From contig JAVHVN010000174.1 in NCBI GenBank assembly GCA_032160545.1, positions 1-38,265 of the forward strand: a stretch of DNA of 38,265 nt. The letters run 5' to 3'. The position numbers and the translations under genes were made by a program. Under the pieces are notes generated by a model. It saw only the letters and a list, made by a program, of their open reading frames with translations, ran no database searches and had not been told where the DNA came from. Shown one piece after another: positions 1 through 8,665 of this stretch. The stretch comes from DATGFB01 sp032160545 (GTDB lineage Bacteria > Actinomycetota > Actinomycetes > Mycobacteriales > Jatrophihabitantaceae). Numbering within the stretch: position 1 is the first letter of the stretch; each line of letters starts with the position of its first letter.

Positions 1-115
1 CTTCAACGACAGCGACACCGAGGTCTGCCGCTACCTCGCCGTGCAGGACACCTTCGCCATCAAGGCCCTGGGCCTGCACCAGATCGAACGCTTCCCCGAC
101 AGCACCGACGGCTGA
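1..115 (+). CDS. C-terminal end of an unidentified protein (possible HORMA-domain partner of the next gene)
   Basis: An open frame enters from the left edge and ends with TGA at 113-115, giving 37 residues that finish in RFPDSTDG. The start lies outside the window. The fragment is too short for a family call. It sits 46 bp upstream of a TRIP13-type ATPase on the same strand. In type III CBASS operons the HORMA gene is known to lie directly before the TRIP13 gene, so a HORMA protein is a reasonable guess from position only. Nothing in the 37 residues proves it. Confidence 0.55.
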   Translation, partial: FNDSDTEVCRYLAVQDTFAIKALGLHQIERFPDSTDG

Positions 116-161
116 ACCCGCGGCGGCCCGACACCCCCACCCCGTCAGGACGGATCAACCG

Positions 162-1070
162 ATGACCACCGCACCGGCCACGTCGCTGCTCGGCCTGCAA
201 CGCCCGGGCGTCATGGTCACCGGCGTGCTGCCCGACCCCGCGTGGGTCACGCGATGGGACGACATCGTCGTGGACGAGGGCATGAAGCAGCGACTGCTCT
301 GCTTCGGCCTGTTCTGCCTGACGCAGCGCGGTGCCCTGTCCACCGTCGCCCTGCCGGTGCACGGCCTCGCACTGCTGTCCGGGCCGCCCGGCACGGGTAA
401 GACCACCCTCGCGCACGGCTTTGCGAACGCCGTCGCGACCGAGCTCGCCGACCGCGGCATCGCCGGCCAGACCGTGTTCGCGGTGATCGACCCGCACGCC
501 TTCCCCAGCGAGTTCCTGGGGGAGAGCCAGCGTGCGGTGGGCCGGCTGTTCAACGACACGCTGCCCGAGCTGGCCGGCTACGGGCATCCGATGATCGTGC
601 TCGTCGACGAGGCCGAGACGCTCGCGGTGACCCGCTCGCGGGCGTCCTTCGACACCAACCCGGTCGACGTCCACCGCGCGACCGATGCGGTGCTCACGGG
701 GGTCGACCGGCTCGCGGCCGAGTACCCGAACGTGATCCTGGTGGCGACGACGAACGAGGAACGCACGATCGACGACGCGTTCCTATCCAGGGTCGACCTG
801 CACGAGACCTTCGCGCTGCCCCCGTTCGAGGTGGTGTGCCGGATCCTCGTCCACACGCTCGCGCAGGTAGGCGTCGACGTGCCTGCGGACGCCCCGCACG
901 TCGTCGAGCTGGCGAGCGCGTGCGTCGCGCGCGGCATCGACCCGCGGCAGGTGCGCAAGCTCGTGGTGCAGGCGCTGGTCGGCAACGGTGTCGAGGTCGC
1001 GCTCGCTCCGGGACGCCTGCGCGTCGAGCACCTCGCGGCCGCGCTGGACACGCTCGACCAATCTCGCTAG
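162..1070 (+). CDS. TRIP13/Pch2-family AAA+ ATPase
   Basis: This is a 302-residue single-domain AAA+ ATPase. Visible motifs are Walker A GPPGTGKT (residues 74-81), Walker B ending in LVDE (147-150), sensor 1 TTN (196-198) and an arginine finger in FLSRVDL (R210). The segment between Walker B and sensor 1 (NPVDVHRATDAVLTGVDRL) matches the corresponding region of eukaryotic TRIP13, and FLSRVDL matches its FVDRADI, so family membership is fairly secure. TRIP13 proteins unfold or remodel HORMA-domain partners. In bacteria this pair controls type III CBASS antiphage signalling. The start is ATG 162. No effector or cyclic-nucleotide synthase follows; the next gene belongs to a metabolic operon. Any remaining CBASS genes would have to lie upstream, outside the window. 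Confidence 0.85.
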   Translation: MTTAPATSLLGLQRPGVMVTGVLPDPAWVTRWDDIVVDEGMKQRLLCFGLFCLTQRGALSTVALPVHGLALLSGPPGTGKTTLAHGFANAVATELADRGIAGQTVFAVIDPHAFPSEFLGESQRAVGRLFNDTLPELAGYGHPMIVLVDEAETLAVTRSRASFDTNPVDVHRATDAVLTGVDRLAAEYPNVILVATTNEERTIDDAFLSRVDLHETFALPPFEVVCRILVHTLAQVGVDVPADAPHVVELASACVARGIDPRQVRKLVVQALVGNGVEVALAPGRLRVEHLAAALDTLDQSR

Positions 1071-1113
1071 ATCCCCTGGTCAGAACCTGCCGGGGCGGTT
1101 ATGGTCCCCTTTC

Positions 1114-1126
1114 GTATTCAGTATTC
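1114..1126 (+). promoter_or_regulatory. Putative operator, tandem GTATTC
   Basis: GTATTCAGTATTC holds two GTATTC words in direct repeat at 7-bp spacing. It ends just before the ribosome binding site (AAGGAGAG, about 1127-1134) of the first gene of the long operon. The same word lies upstream of the other island units. I found no convincing -35/-10 pair here, so the promoter itself is not called. Binding by the GntR protein encoded at 14099 is inference. Confidence 0.45.
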
Positions 1127-1137
1127 AAGGAGAGTAA

Positions 1138-2091
1138 GTGCGCACCGAAGACGTGACGTTCTACAGCGAGGGATCGCGCATCGCCGCGTCCTGGCGCACT
1201 CCGGACACCACCGACGGCCCGGTTCCGGCGATCATCCAGGGCCCGGGCTGGCTCGGGTTGCGGGACGCCAAACTCTACGTCCGCTACCACGAGGCGCTGA
1301 CCGCCGCAGGCTTCGGCGTGCTGGTCATCGACTACCGCGGCTTCGGTGATTCCGAGGGCGACCGGTCGGCAATCTCGTTCCGCGGCCAGTTGCAGGACCT
1401 GCGCAACGGCGTCAGCTACCTCGCCGGCCGCCCGGACGTCCGTCCGGATGCGATCGGCGTGTTCGGCAGCGGCGGTACCGGAGGCGGGAACGCCGTCCTG
1501 CTGGCCGCCGCGGACTCCCGCATCCGGGCCGCGGTGAGCCAGCTACCCGTTGCCGACGGCGCCGACTGGCTGCACCGCATGCGCTCCGAGTACGAGTGGC
1601 TCGACTTCCTGGCCATGCTCGACCAGGATCGCCGGGACCGAGCCGCCACCGGCAAGGGCCGGCTGGTGCACCCGCGCGAAGAGATCATGGTGCCGACGCC
1701 CGAGCGGCGCGCGACCTCGATCAAGTCCGATGTCGACGACCGGATCCCGTCGGCCATCTCCCTCGCCGCGGCGGACGAGATCCTCGACTACCGCCCGATC
1801 GAGGCGGCGCACGGACTGCGCACGCCGCTCATGGTGATCGCGGTCGAGGGCGACGCCACCACTCCGACCGACCACGCGCAGCGGCTCTACGAAGCCGCGG
1901 CCGGTCCGCGCGCCCTGCTCATGCAACGAAACACGACGCACTACGCCGCCTACGACAAGTACTGGGAGCTGGTGACCCCGCGCATCGTGGCCTGGTTCAC
2001 CGAGCACCTGGTCGCAGGTGACGTCGAGATCCATTCCCATCCCGGCCGTCTCGACGGCATCGAGTACCTCGGAGGCAACAGTGGCCGTTGA
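1138..2091 (+). CDS. Alpha/beta hydrolase with an atypical nucleophile elbow
   Basis: The 317-residue product has the alpha/beta-hydrolase pattern: VIDYRGFGDSEG (64-74), a glycine-rich elbow near 107-117, an acid-loop candidate in EGDATTPTD and a C-terminal histidine in NTTHYAAY. The elbow reads GVFGSGGTGGG. A canonical G-x-S-x-G is not present; T114 in GGTGG or S111 are the only nucleophile candidates. It is probably cytoplasmic, since no signal peptide is seen. Start GTG 1138 is preceded by a good AAGGAG site. Its end overlaps the next gene by 11 bp, so it heads the operon. A role in cleaving a ring-opened intermediate is plausible from context, but the substrate is unknown. Confidence 0.8.
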   Translation: MRTEDVTFYSEGSRIAASWRTPDTTDGPVPAIIQGPGWLGLRDAKLYVRYHEALTAAGFGVLVIDYRGFGDSEGDRSAISFRGQLQDLRNGVSYLAGRPDVRPDAIGVFGSGGTGGGNAVLLAAADSRIRAAVSQLPVADGADWLHRMRSEYEWLDFLAMLDQDRRDRAATGKGRLVHPREEIMVPTPERRATSIKSDVDDRIPSAISLAAADEILDYRPIEAAHGLRTPLMVIAVEGDATTPTDHAQRLYEAAAGPRALLMQRNTTHYAAYDKYWELVTPRIVAWFTEHLVAGDVEIHSHPGRLDGIEYLGGNSGR

Positions 2092-3481
2092 TCGCCGCAT
2101 CACCGGCGGAACCGTGGTGACGCCGGCGGGCCTGGTCCGTGCCGACGTCCTCATCGACGACGGCAAGGTGGCCGGTCTGGTCAGCCCGGCGCTCGGCCTC
2201 GGCGCGGACGCCCCGGCGCTCGACGCCACCGGCAAGCTGGTCCTGCCCGGAATGATCGACGTGCACGTGCACACCCGCGAGCCGGGCTACACGCACAAGG
2301 AAGACATCCTCACCACCACGCAGCAGGCGGCGGCCGGTGGTGTCACGACGATCTTCGGGATGCCGAACCTGGCGCCGCCCACCACCACGCTCGAGACGCT
2401 GAACGAGGTCATCGAGCTCTACCGCCAGAAGTCGATCGTCGACTGGAACCACAACCCCGCAGCCACCATCCCGGCCGAGGTCGAGAAGATGGCCCAGACG
2501 GACATCCGCGCCTTCAAGATCTACATGGTCGTCGACACGGGGCGGACCTATCCGCACCCGGCCGGCACCGGGATGCACGACCACGGGCACCTGCTGCAGA
2601 TGATGGACACCATCGCGGGCACGGGAAAGCGGTTCATCATCCACCCGCACGACCAGGCCCTGATGGACTACATCGAGGGCGACGTCCTCAAGCGCGGCGA
2701 GAACACGCCGCAGGGTTACGCGTCGGCGTACGCCGCTCGCAACGGCGTCATCTGGGACACCGCGATCGACGTGGTGTTGAGGCTGGCCGAGGCGTCGGGC
2801 TGCCCGGTTCACATCGCACACATGCAGACGGCGCGCTCGATCGAGGCGGTGCGACGGGCGAAGGCGCGTGGCGTGGACGTGACCTGCGAGGTCAACCACT
2901 GGGCGCCGTTCCTCTCCACCTGGGCCGATGTCGAGCGCCTCGGCCCGTACGCGCTGTCGTACTGGGTTCCCGACGAGGGCCGCGCCGCGGTGTGGGAGGG
3001 CATGCGCGACGGCACGATCGACATGATCTCCTCCGATCACGCGCCGCACACCCGCGAGGAGAAGGAGATCGGCTGGACCGAGATGTGGAGCTCCCACACC
3101 GGCACACCCGGCATCCAGTACTACTACCCGCTGCTGCTCGACGCCGTGAACGACGGCAAGCTGACCCTCGAGCGGGCCGTCGACCTCGCCGCCTTCCAAC
3201 CGGCGAAGGCGTTCGGGCTGGATGCCGTCAAGGGCCAGATCGCGGTGGGCTTCGACGCCGACCTCGTCATCGCCGACATGAACCACGACTGGACCATCAC
3301 CAACGAAGGCGTGCTCTCCAAGATCGGCTGGACGTGCTACGACGGCCGGTCGCTCTCCGTCAGTTTCGACACCACCCTGGTGCGCGGCGAACCCGTGTAC
3401 GCCGACGGCAAGGTCGTCGGCCGGCCCGGTTACGGCCAGATGGCCACCGGCCGCCCCGCACCCATCCGAAGCGAGGTATGA
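2081..3481 (+). CDS. Cyclic amidohydrolase (dihydropyrimidinase/dihydroorotase/allantoinase superfamily)
   Basis: The 466-residue protein has an intact binuclear metal site: H62 and H64 in DVHVHTREPG, K146 in AFKIYM (the lysine expected to be carboxylated), H188 in IIHPH, H244/H247 in VHIAHMQT and D319 in SSDHAPHT. The family hydrolyses cyclic amides or imides such as hydantoins, dihydropyrimidines, dihydroorotate and allantoin. Which ring is used here cannot be read from sequence. The start is taken as GTG 2081, with GGAGG at 2071-2075; an in-frame upstream start inside the previous gene is less likely. The next gene starts one base after this stop, which indicates translational coupling with the LLM oxidoreductase. 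Together with the Mo hydroxylase downstream it suggests ring hydroxylation followed by hydrolytic ring opening. Confidence 0.88.
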   Translation: MAVDRRITGGTVVTPAGLVRADVLIDDGKVAGLVSPALGLGADAPALDATGKLVLPGMIDVHVHTREPGYTHKEDILTTTQQAAAGGVTTIFGMPNLAPPTTTLETLNEVIELYRQKSIVDWNHNPAATIPAEVEKMAQTDIRAFKIYMVVDTGRTYPHPAGTGMHDHGHLLQMMDTIAGTGKRFIIHPHDQALMDYIEGDVLKRGENTPQGYASAYAARNGVIWDTAIDVVLRLAEASGCPVHIAHMQTARSIEAVRRAKARGVDVTCEVNHWAPFLSTWADVERLGPYALSYWVPDEGRAAVWEGMRDGTIDMISSDHAPHTREEKEIGWTEMWSSHTGTPGIQYYYPLLLDAVNDGKLTLERAVDLAAFQPAKAFGLDAVKGQIAVGFDADLVIADMNHDWTITNEGVLSKIGWTCYDGRSLSVSFDTTLVRGEPVYADGKVVGRPGYGQMATGRPAPIRSEV

Positions 3482-3482
3482 G

Positions 3483-4460
3483 ATGAAGTTCGGACTGTTG
3501 CTGCCCCATTTCGGCGAGGAGGCCGACCCGCGCAAGCTGCTGGAGGGCTCGAAGCGCGCGGAGGAACTCGGCTTCGACTCGGTGTGGGTGCGCGACCACC
3601 TGGTGTTCGAACCGCACGGCGAGATGGAGAAGCCCAACCGGACCTTCTACGACGCTCTCACCACGCTGACCGCGATCGGTGCCGTCACCTCGACCATCGA
3701 ACTCGGTACCGGCTCGTTGATCCCGTTCCGCCACCCGCTCGTCACCGCGCTGATGGCCGGGACGATGACCCAGCTGGTGGGCCCGCGACTGATCCTCGGC
3801 TTCGGCGCCGGAACGTTCGACCACGAATTCGACGCCGTCGGCATGTCGGGGCTCGACCGCGTCGAGCTCGTCCGGTCGAACGCCGAGATCCTCAAGCGCG
3901 TGATGACCGAGAACGACGTCGCGTACAAGGACGACTTCTTCGACTTCTCGAACGTCACGATCGAGCCCAAGCCGGTCGGCGGGCGCGTCCCGTTCTGGTA
4001 CTGCGGCGCGACCCCGCGCTCGGCCCGGCTCGCGGTCGAGTTCTGCGACGGCTGGATGCCCGGCCGGATCTCGATGCGTACGCTGGCCAAACGCATCGAG
4101 ACGATCGAGCAGCTCAGTGCCGAGCAGACGCGCCCGCGCCCGACGATCGCCGTGATACCGCCGACCTCGATCGAGGCGACCCGCGAGGAGGCGCTGAAGC
4201 ACGTCAACATTCCCGGCCTGCTTGCCTGGGCGAACAAGGCGAAGTTCGCCGTTCGCCCGCCGTCCGGCACGTTCGAGACCGTCGACGACCTCGAGGGCCA
4301 GCTGATCGTCGGCAATCCGGACGAGGCCGTGCTCGAGTGCAAGAAGTTCGAGGCCCTGGGCGTCGAGCACCTGGTCTTCGACTTCCGCTTCAAGTTCGAC
4401 AAGTGGTTCGAGCAGATCGAGCTGCTCGGCTCCGAGGTCCTGCCCAAGCTGCGCGGCTGA
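3483..4460 (+). CDS. LLM-class flavin- or F420-dependent oxidoreductase
   Basis: The 325-residue protein has the luciferase-like TIM barrel pattern: MKFGLLLPHFGE at the N-terminus, AEELGFDSVWVRDHLVF (about 27-43), ELGTGSLIPFRHP (about 74-86) and LILGFGAG. These proteins use either reduced FMN as monooxygenases or F420 as reductases or dehydrogenases, and sequence alone does not separate them here. An F420-dependent glucose-6-phosphate dehydrogenase in the same island (18311) makes F420 use more likely. The start is ATG 3483, one base after the amidohydrolase stop, so the two enzymes probably act on linked steps. It is cytoplasmic, with no signal or membrane segment. Confidence 0.85.
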   Translation: MKFGLLLPHFGEEADPRKLLEGSKRAEELGFDSVWVRDHLVFEPHGEMEKPNRTFYDALTTLTAIGAVTSTIELGTGSLIPFRHPLVTALMAGTMTQLVGPRLILGFGAGTFDHEFDAVGMSGLDRVELVRSNAEILKRVMTENDVAYKDDFFDFSNVTIEPKPVGGRVPFWYCGATPRSARLAVEFCDGWMPGRISMRTLAKRIETIEQLSAEQTRPRPTIAVIPPTSIEATREEALKHVNIPGLLAWANKAKFAVRPPSGTFETVDDLEGQLIVGNPDEAVLECKKFEALGVEHLVFDFRFKFDKWFEQIELLGSEVLPKLRG

Positions 4461-4503
4461 CGGTTCCCGGCCCGTCCAGGTTCCGCCCGCGAGAGGAGAT
4501 GAC

Positions 4504-4962
4504 GTGCCCAGTGTGACCTTCAACCGCGACATCGCGGTCAGTGCCGCCCCTGAGGAGTGCTGGGGCGTGCTGACGGACGTCCTGAAACTGGTCGACTGGG
4601 TGACGATCCTCGACGCCGCGACCGAGATCACCCACCTGGAGAAGTACACGGCCGTCCTCATGGACCGGATGGGCCCGTTCAAGCTGCGTGCCGACCTCGA
4701 CATCACGGTGAGCGAGGTCGAGCAGGGCCAGCACATCCGGGTGCACGCGGAGGGAGAGGACCGGCAGGTCGCCTCCCGGATCGTGGTCGACGCGGTGCTC
4801 ATCCTCTCGAGCGTCGGCGATGCCACCGTGATCGCCGTCGACGGGATGTACGAGGTGAGCGGCCGGGTCGCCACGATGGGTGCCGGCATGATCCGCCAGA
4901 AGGCCACGAAGATCCTCGACGAGTTCTTCGGCCGCATCGAAGCCGAACTGGGTGGCGGCTGA
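4504..4962 (+). CDS. CoxG-like SRPBCC-domain protein
   Basis: The 152-residue protein has the START/SRPBCC pattern seen in CoxG: an N-terminal APEECWGVLTDV helix region, central strands, and a C-terminal helix with ATKILDEFFGRIEAEL. CoxG proteins accompany molybdenum hydroxylase operons; in CO dehydrogenase systems CoxG helps anchor the enzyme at the membrane. This copy has no hydrophobic C-terminal tail, so membrane anchoring is not evident. Start GTG 4504 follows GAGAGGAG at about 4491-4498. The next gene's ATG directly abuts its TGA. It likely assists assembly or quinone coupling of the hydroxylase encoded just downstream. Confidence 0.8.
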   Translation: MPSVTFNRDIAVSAAPEECWGVLTDVLKLVDWVTILDAATEITHLEKYTAVLMDRMGPFKLRADLDITVSEVEQGQHIRVHAEGEDRQVASRIVVDAVLILSSVGDATVIAVDGMYEVSGRVATMGAGMIRQKATKILDEFFGRIEAELGGG

Positions 4963-5757
4963 ATGCCTCTGCCCACCTTCGACCTGCACCGGCCGCGGTC
5001 CGTCGCCGAGGCGATCGCGCTGATCGACGAGGACTGCGTGCCCTACGGCGGAGGCACCGAGCTGCTCATGGCGATGCGCATGGGCCTCATGCGACCGACT
5101 GGCCTGGTCGACCTCAAGCGCATTCCGGAGCTCGGCGGCATCGAGCTCGGCGACGGCGTGCTCGCGATCGGCGCAGGCGCGAGCCACGACCAGATCGCGC
5201 GGCACGACCTCGTCGCGACGCATGCGGCACTGCTCGCGACCGCCGAGCAGCTGGTGGGCAATGCCCGGGTCCGGGCGCAGGGGACGATCGGCGGCAACAT
5301 CTGTTTCGCCGAACCGCGCTCGGACGTCGCGACGGTGCTGGTCGCCCTCGATGCCGCGCTGGTCCTGCGCAGCGCGTCAGGGCAGCGGTCGGTGCCCGCT
5401 GCCGACTTCTTCCTCGGGCCGTACTGGACGGTCCGTGAGCCGGGGGAGTTGCTCGTCTCGGTGACGATCCCGCTGCCCGCGCCGACCGGTGTCTACGTCA
5501 AGTTCCAGACCGTCGAGCGGCCCACGGTGGCGGTCGCCGCCGTGCACCGGCCGGACGGTGCCGTGCGGGTCGTCGTCGGTGCCGTCGGCGAGCTGCCGAC
5601 GGCTGCCGACTATGCCGACCTCGGCGCCGTCGATGCCGACGACCTCGCCGCCCGTGTCGAGCCGGTGTCCGACCTCACCGGCAGCGAGCGGTACAAGCGG
5701 CACGTCACCCAGGTCATCGTCCGCCGTGCGATCGCACAGCTGGCAGAGGCATCATGA
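4963..5757 (+). CDS. Molybdenum hydroxylase, FAD-binding medium subunit (CoxM/XdhB type)
   Basis: The 264-residue FAD subunit shows both family FAD loops: PYGGGTELLMAM (27-38) and GTIGGNICFAEPRSD in the middle. It passes electrons from the iron-sulfur subunit to the final acceptor. It is somewhat shorter than the usual 280-300 residues, but the N-terminal FAD domain and the C-terminal domain both appear present. ATG 4963 directly follows the CoxG stop, and its own stop overlaps the next start as ATGA at 5754-5757. This tight M-S-L order is standard for these heterotrimeric hydroxylases. Confidence 0.9.
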   Translation: MPLPTFDLHRPRSVAEAIALIDEDCVPYGGGTELLMAMRMGLMRPTGLVDLKRIPELGGIELGDGVLAIGAGASHDQIARHDLVATHAALLATAEQLVGNARVRAQGTIGGNICFAEPRSDVATVLVALDAALVLRSASGQRSVPAADFFLGPYWTVREPGELLVSVTIPLPAPTGVYVKFQTVERPTVAVAAVHRPDGAVRVVVGAVGELPTAADYADLGAVDADDLAARVEPVSDLTGSERYKRHVTQVIVRRAIAQLAEAS

Positions 5758-6248
5758 CGGCCGAGGCACGGGTGACCGTGACCGCCGATGTCAACGGCGT
5801 CGCGGTGTCCGAGGCCGTCGAGACCCGGCTGACGCTCGCACAGTTCCTGCGCGAGCGGCTCGGGCTCACCGGCACGAAGCTCAGCTGCGAGATGCAGGTG
5901 TGCGGCGTGTGCTCCGTGCTCGTCGACGGCGAGCCGGTCAGCGCGTGCACCTACCTCGCCGCGGACGTCGACGGCCGCCGGGTCGAGACGGTGGAGGGCC
6001 TCGCGCGCGGCGGCGCGCTGGACCCGCTGCAGCAGAGCTTCGTCGAGAACTTCGCCCTGCAATGCGGGTTCTGCACGCCCGGTTTCCTGATGATGGCCAC
6101 GGCACTGCTGCGCCGCAACCCCGACCCGACCGAGGACGACGTCAAGGAGTACCTCGACGGCAACATCTGCCGCTGCACGGGGTACGCGCCGATCGTCGAG
6201 GCCGTGCTGGACGCGGCCCGTCGCACCAAGGCGGCCGACCATGGCTGA
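5754..6248 (+). CDS. Molybdenum hydroxylase, 2x[2Fe-2S] small subunit (CoxS/XdhC-iron type)
   Basis: The 164-residue iron-sulfur subunit has eight cluster cysteines in place. The plant-type ferredoxin cluster uses C45, C50, C53 and C65 (SCEMQVCGVC, then SAC). The second cluster uses C104, C107, C139 and C141 (QCGFC and ICRCTGY). It relays electrons from the Mo centre to FAD. The length is normal for the family. It overlaps the FAD subunit by 4 bp and the large subunit by 8 bp, so the three are translationally coupled. Confidence 0.95.
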   Translation: MTAEARVTVTADVNGVAVSEAVETRLTLAQFLRERLGLTGTKLSCEMQVCGVCSVLVDGEPVSACTYLAADVDGRRVETVEGLARGGALDPLQQSFVENFALQCGFCTPGFLMMATALLRRNPDPTEDDVKEYLDGNICRCTGYAPIVEAVLDAARRTKAADHG

Positions 6249-8550
6249 GCACCGGGTCGCCGGTCAGGCGGTCATCCGGCGCGACCTGCTCGAGAAGGTC
6301 ACCGGCGGCGCCGCCTACACGGTCGACGTGGTGCCGCAGGGCTGCCTGCACGCCAAGGTCGTGCGCTCGTCCCGCGCCCACGCGCTGCTGACCGGGATCT
6401 CGACCGACGAGGCGCGGCGCGCGCCGGGGGTCGTCGCGGTGCTCACCGCCGACGACCTCAAGGGCCTGTTCCGCCGGTTCGGGCACATCGTGCCCGACCA
6501 TTGCATCCTCGCCATCGACAAGGTCCGCTACTACGGCGAGCCGGTCGCGCTGGTCGTCGCCGAGAGCGTGCTCGCGGCGGCCGACGGCGCGGAGCTGGTC
6601 GAGATCGAGTACGAGGACCTGCCGGCCGTGATGACGGCAGCCGCCGCGCTCGCACCGGGGGCGCCGAGGCTGCACGACGAGGACTACGGAGCGAGTGGCG
6701 ACGAGTCGTTCTCGGAGATGGCAGCGACCCCGGGCCAGAACGAGCACGCCGACACCGCGACCGCCGAGAACGTCGCGCACCGCGTCGACCTCGAGTGGGG
6801 CGACGTCGACGCGGCGCTCGCCGACGCCGCGGCCGTGGTCGAGAACAGTGTCGAGTACCCCATGCTCTACGCGTACGCGATGGAGCCGTACAACGCCGTC
6901 GCCACGTACGGCGACGGTTCGCTGCACGTCGTGAGCACCGCGCAGCACCCCTACATGGTGCGCGGTGACCTGGCCCGGGTGTTCGGGCTGCCGCTGGCCC
7001 GCGTGCGGGTCGAGGTGCCGTACATCGGCGGCGGCTACGGCTCGAAGTCGTACACGAAGGTCGAGCCGCTCGCAGCCGTGGGGTCGTGGGCGACCGGGCG
7101 TCCCGTGAAGCTCGTCCTCGACGTCGAGGAGTCGATCTACACGACCCGTGCCGACGCCGCCCAGATCACGGTGCGCAGCGCGTTCGCCGCCGACGGCGCC
7201 ATCCTCGCGCGCGAGTTCGAGATCGTCCTCGACTCGGGCGCGTACGCCGACAACAGCCCGCTGGTACTGGCCAAGGCGGTCAACCGGTGCTTCGGCCCGT
7301 ACCGCGTGCCCAACCTGCGGGTGCGCGGGCGCAGCGTCTACACCAACACCTCGCCGGCCTCGTCCTATCGCGGGTTCGGGGCGCCGCAGGGCGCGCTGGC
7401 CGGCGAGCTCAACCTCGATCGTGCCGCCGAGCAACTCGGCATCGACGCGCTCCAGATCCGGCTGCGCAACCTGGTGCGGCCCGGCGAGGAGATCCTGCCC
7501 GGCAAGCGCGGCATCGACGCCGACCTGCCCGCCGACCTCGGCATGGTGCACGCGTCGCTCGAGCGCGACGCGCACCGGTCGCCGTACCACGGCATCGGGT
7601 TCGGCTGCACGGCGTCCGATGCGGGGGCCTTCCCGATCTCGACCGCGATCGTCCGGATCCAGACCGACGGCTCGGCGACCGTGATGAGCGGATCGACCGA
7701 GATGGGCCAGGGCAGCCGCTCGGTCCTGGCACAGCTCACCGCCGAGGAGCTCGGCATCCCGATCGACACCGTGCAGGTCGTCCAGTCCGACACCGCCGCC
7801 GGCGCGTACGAGCGGACGACCGGGGCGAGCCGGACGACGACGCTCGTCGGGCTGGCCGTGCAGCGCGCCTGCGCCGACGCGCGGGCGAAGGTGGCCGAGA
7901 TGGCCGCCGAGGTTCTCGGCTGCCCGGTCGAGGCGATCACCCAGCTCGACGGTGCGGTCGAGGGTCCGGGCGGCGCCCGCCTCGACTTCGGCGACGTCAT
8001 CGTGCGGTGGTTCGGCGGTGCGGCGGGCGAGGTCACGGGCGTCGGCACGGTGCGCCGCGACGGCGTCACCGCGAAGATGCCGCCGTTCTGGGAGGTGGGC
8101 GTCGTCGGTGTCGAGGTCGGTGTCGACAGCGACACCGGAGTCGTGTCCGTCGAGCAGCTGGTCACCGTCGCCGACGTCGGCTTCGCAATGAACCCGAAGG
8201 CGGTCGAGGGTCAGGACCTCGGCGCCGCGACGCAGGGACTGGGTGGGGCGCTGTTCGAAGAGCTCGTGTACGACGGCCCGCAGCTGCTCAACCCCAACGT
8301 CGTCGAGTACCGCGTGCCGCGGATGAAGGACCTCGCACACAAGATCGACACGATGATCGTCGAGCGCGGCGACGGCGTCGGCCCCTACGGCGCGAAGGGT
8401 GCCGGCGAGGGCGCCCTCAACCCGATTGGCCCCGCCGTCGCCAGCGCCGTGGCGCGTGCGACCGGCCGCTGGCCGTCGCGACTGCCGCTGACACCCGAGC
8501 GGGTGTGGCGGCTCATGAACGACCTGCCGGAGATCGACGACGCCGGATAG
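6241..8550 (+). CDS. Molybdenum hydroxylase, molybdopterin-binding large subunit (xanthine dehydrogenase type)
   Basis: This is the 769-residue catalytic subunit. It has SSYRGFGAPQ around residues 374-383, the loop of xanthine-dehydrogenase-type enzymes, and the catalytic glutamate E723 in GAKGAGEGAL. The CO-dehydrogenase signature AYRCSFR is absent, so this is not a form I CO dehydrogenase despite the CoxG neighbour. Such enzymes use water to hydroxylate a carbon next to nitrogen in aromatic heterocycles, or oxidise aldehydes. The cofactor is molybdopterin cytosine dinucleotide or Mo-pterin. An XdhC-type maturation factor is encoded at 32341. The substrate is not determinable from sequence, but the amidohydrolase in the same operon favours an N-heterocycle. 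Confidence 0.92.
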   Translation: MAEHRVAGQAVIRRDLLEKVTGGAAYTVDVVPQGCLHAKVVRSSRAHALLTGISTDEARRAPGVVAVLTADDLKGLFRRFGHIVPDHCILAIDKVRYYGEPVALVVAESVLAAADGAELVEIEYEDLPAVMTAAAALAPGAPRLHDEDYGASGDESFSEMAATPGQNEHADTATAENVAHRVDLEWGDVDAALADAAAVVENSVEYPMLYAYAMEPYNAVATYGDGSLHVVSTAQHPYMVRGDLARVFGLPLARVRVEVPYIGGGYGSKSYTKVEPLAAVGSWATGRPVKLVLDVEESIYTTRADAAQITVRSAFAADGAILAREFEIVLDSGAYADNSPLVLAKAVNRCFGPYRVPNLRVRGRSVYTNTSPASSYRGFGAPQGALAGELNLDRAAEQLGIDALQIRLRNLVRPGEEILPGKRGIDADLPADLGMVHASLERDAHRSPYHGIGFGCTASDAGAFPISTAIVRIQTDGSATVMSGSTEMGQGSRSVLAQLTAEELGIPIDTVQVVQSDTAAGAYERTTGASRTTTLVGLAVQRACADARAKVAEMAAEVLGCPVEAITQLDGAVEGPGGARLDFGDVIVRWFGGAAGEVTGVGTVRRDGVTAKMPPFWEVGVVGVEVGVDSDTGVVSVEQLVTVADVGFAMNPKAVEGQDLGAATQGLGGALFEELVYDGPQLLNPNVVEYRVPRMKDLAHKIDTMIVERGDGVGPYGAKGAGEGALNPIGPAVASAVARATGRWPSRLPLTPERVWRLMNDLPEIDDAG

Positions 8551-8665
8551 GGCGCGCACCACCGGGAGGCGTCCGACGCAGCACGCCATCACCGGAACAA
8601 CTGGATGCCGGTTCCATCACCGGCTCGGCGGCGGCATGACCGTCCACCACCACGCGGAGGCATTT

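Noticed and set aside
4504..8550. Form I CO dehydrogenase operon
   Set aside because: CoxG and M-S-L order suggest it, but the large subunit lacks AYRCSFR and has the xanthine-dehydrogenase-type YRGFGAPQ loop.
6142..8592. Very long open frame antisense to the Mo hydroxylase large subunit, and similar long antisense frames elsewhere (for example 1997-3637 and 30315-32402)
   Set aside because: They are by-products of high GC. The translations are Arg/Gly/Asp/His-rich without domain motifs, while the opposite strand encodes clear conserved enzymes.
8636..8665. Upstream ATG start for the first binding protein
   Set aside because: It would put ten extra residues before the signal peptide and has no ribosome site, whereas GTG 8666 has CGGAGG at correct spacing.
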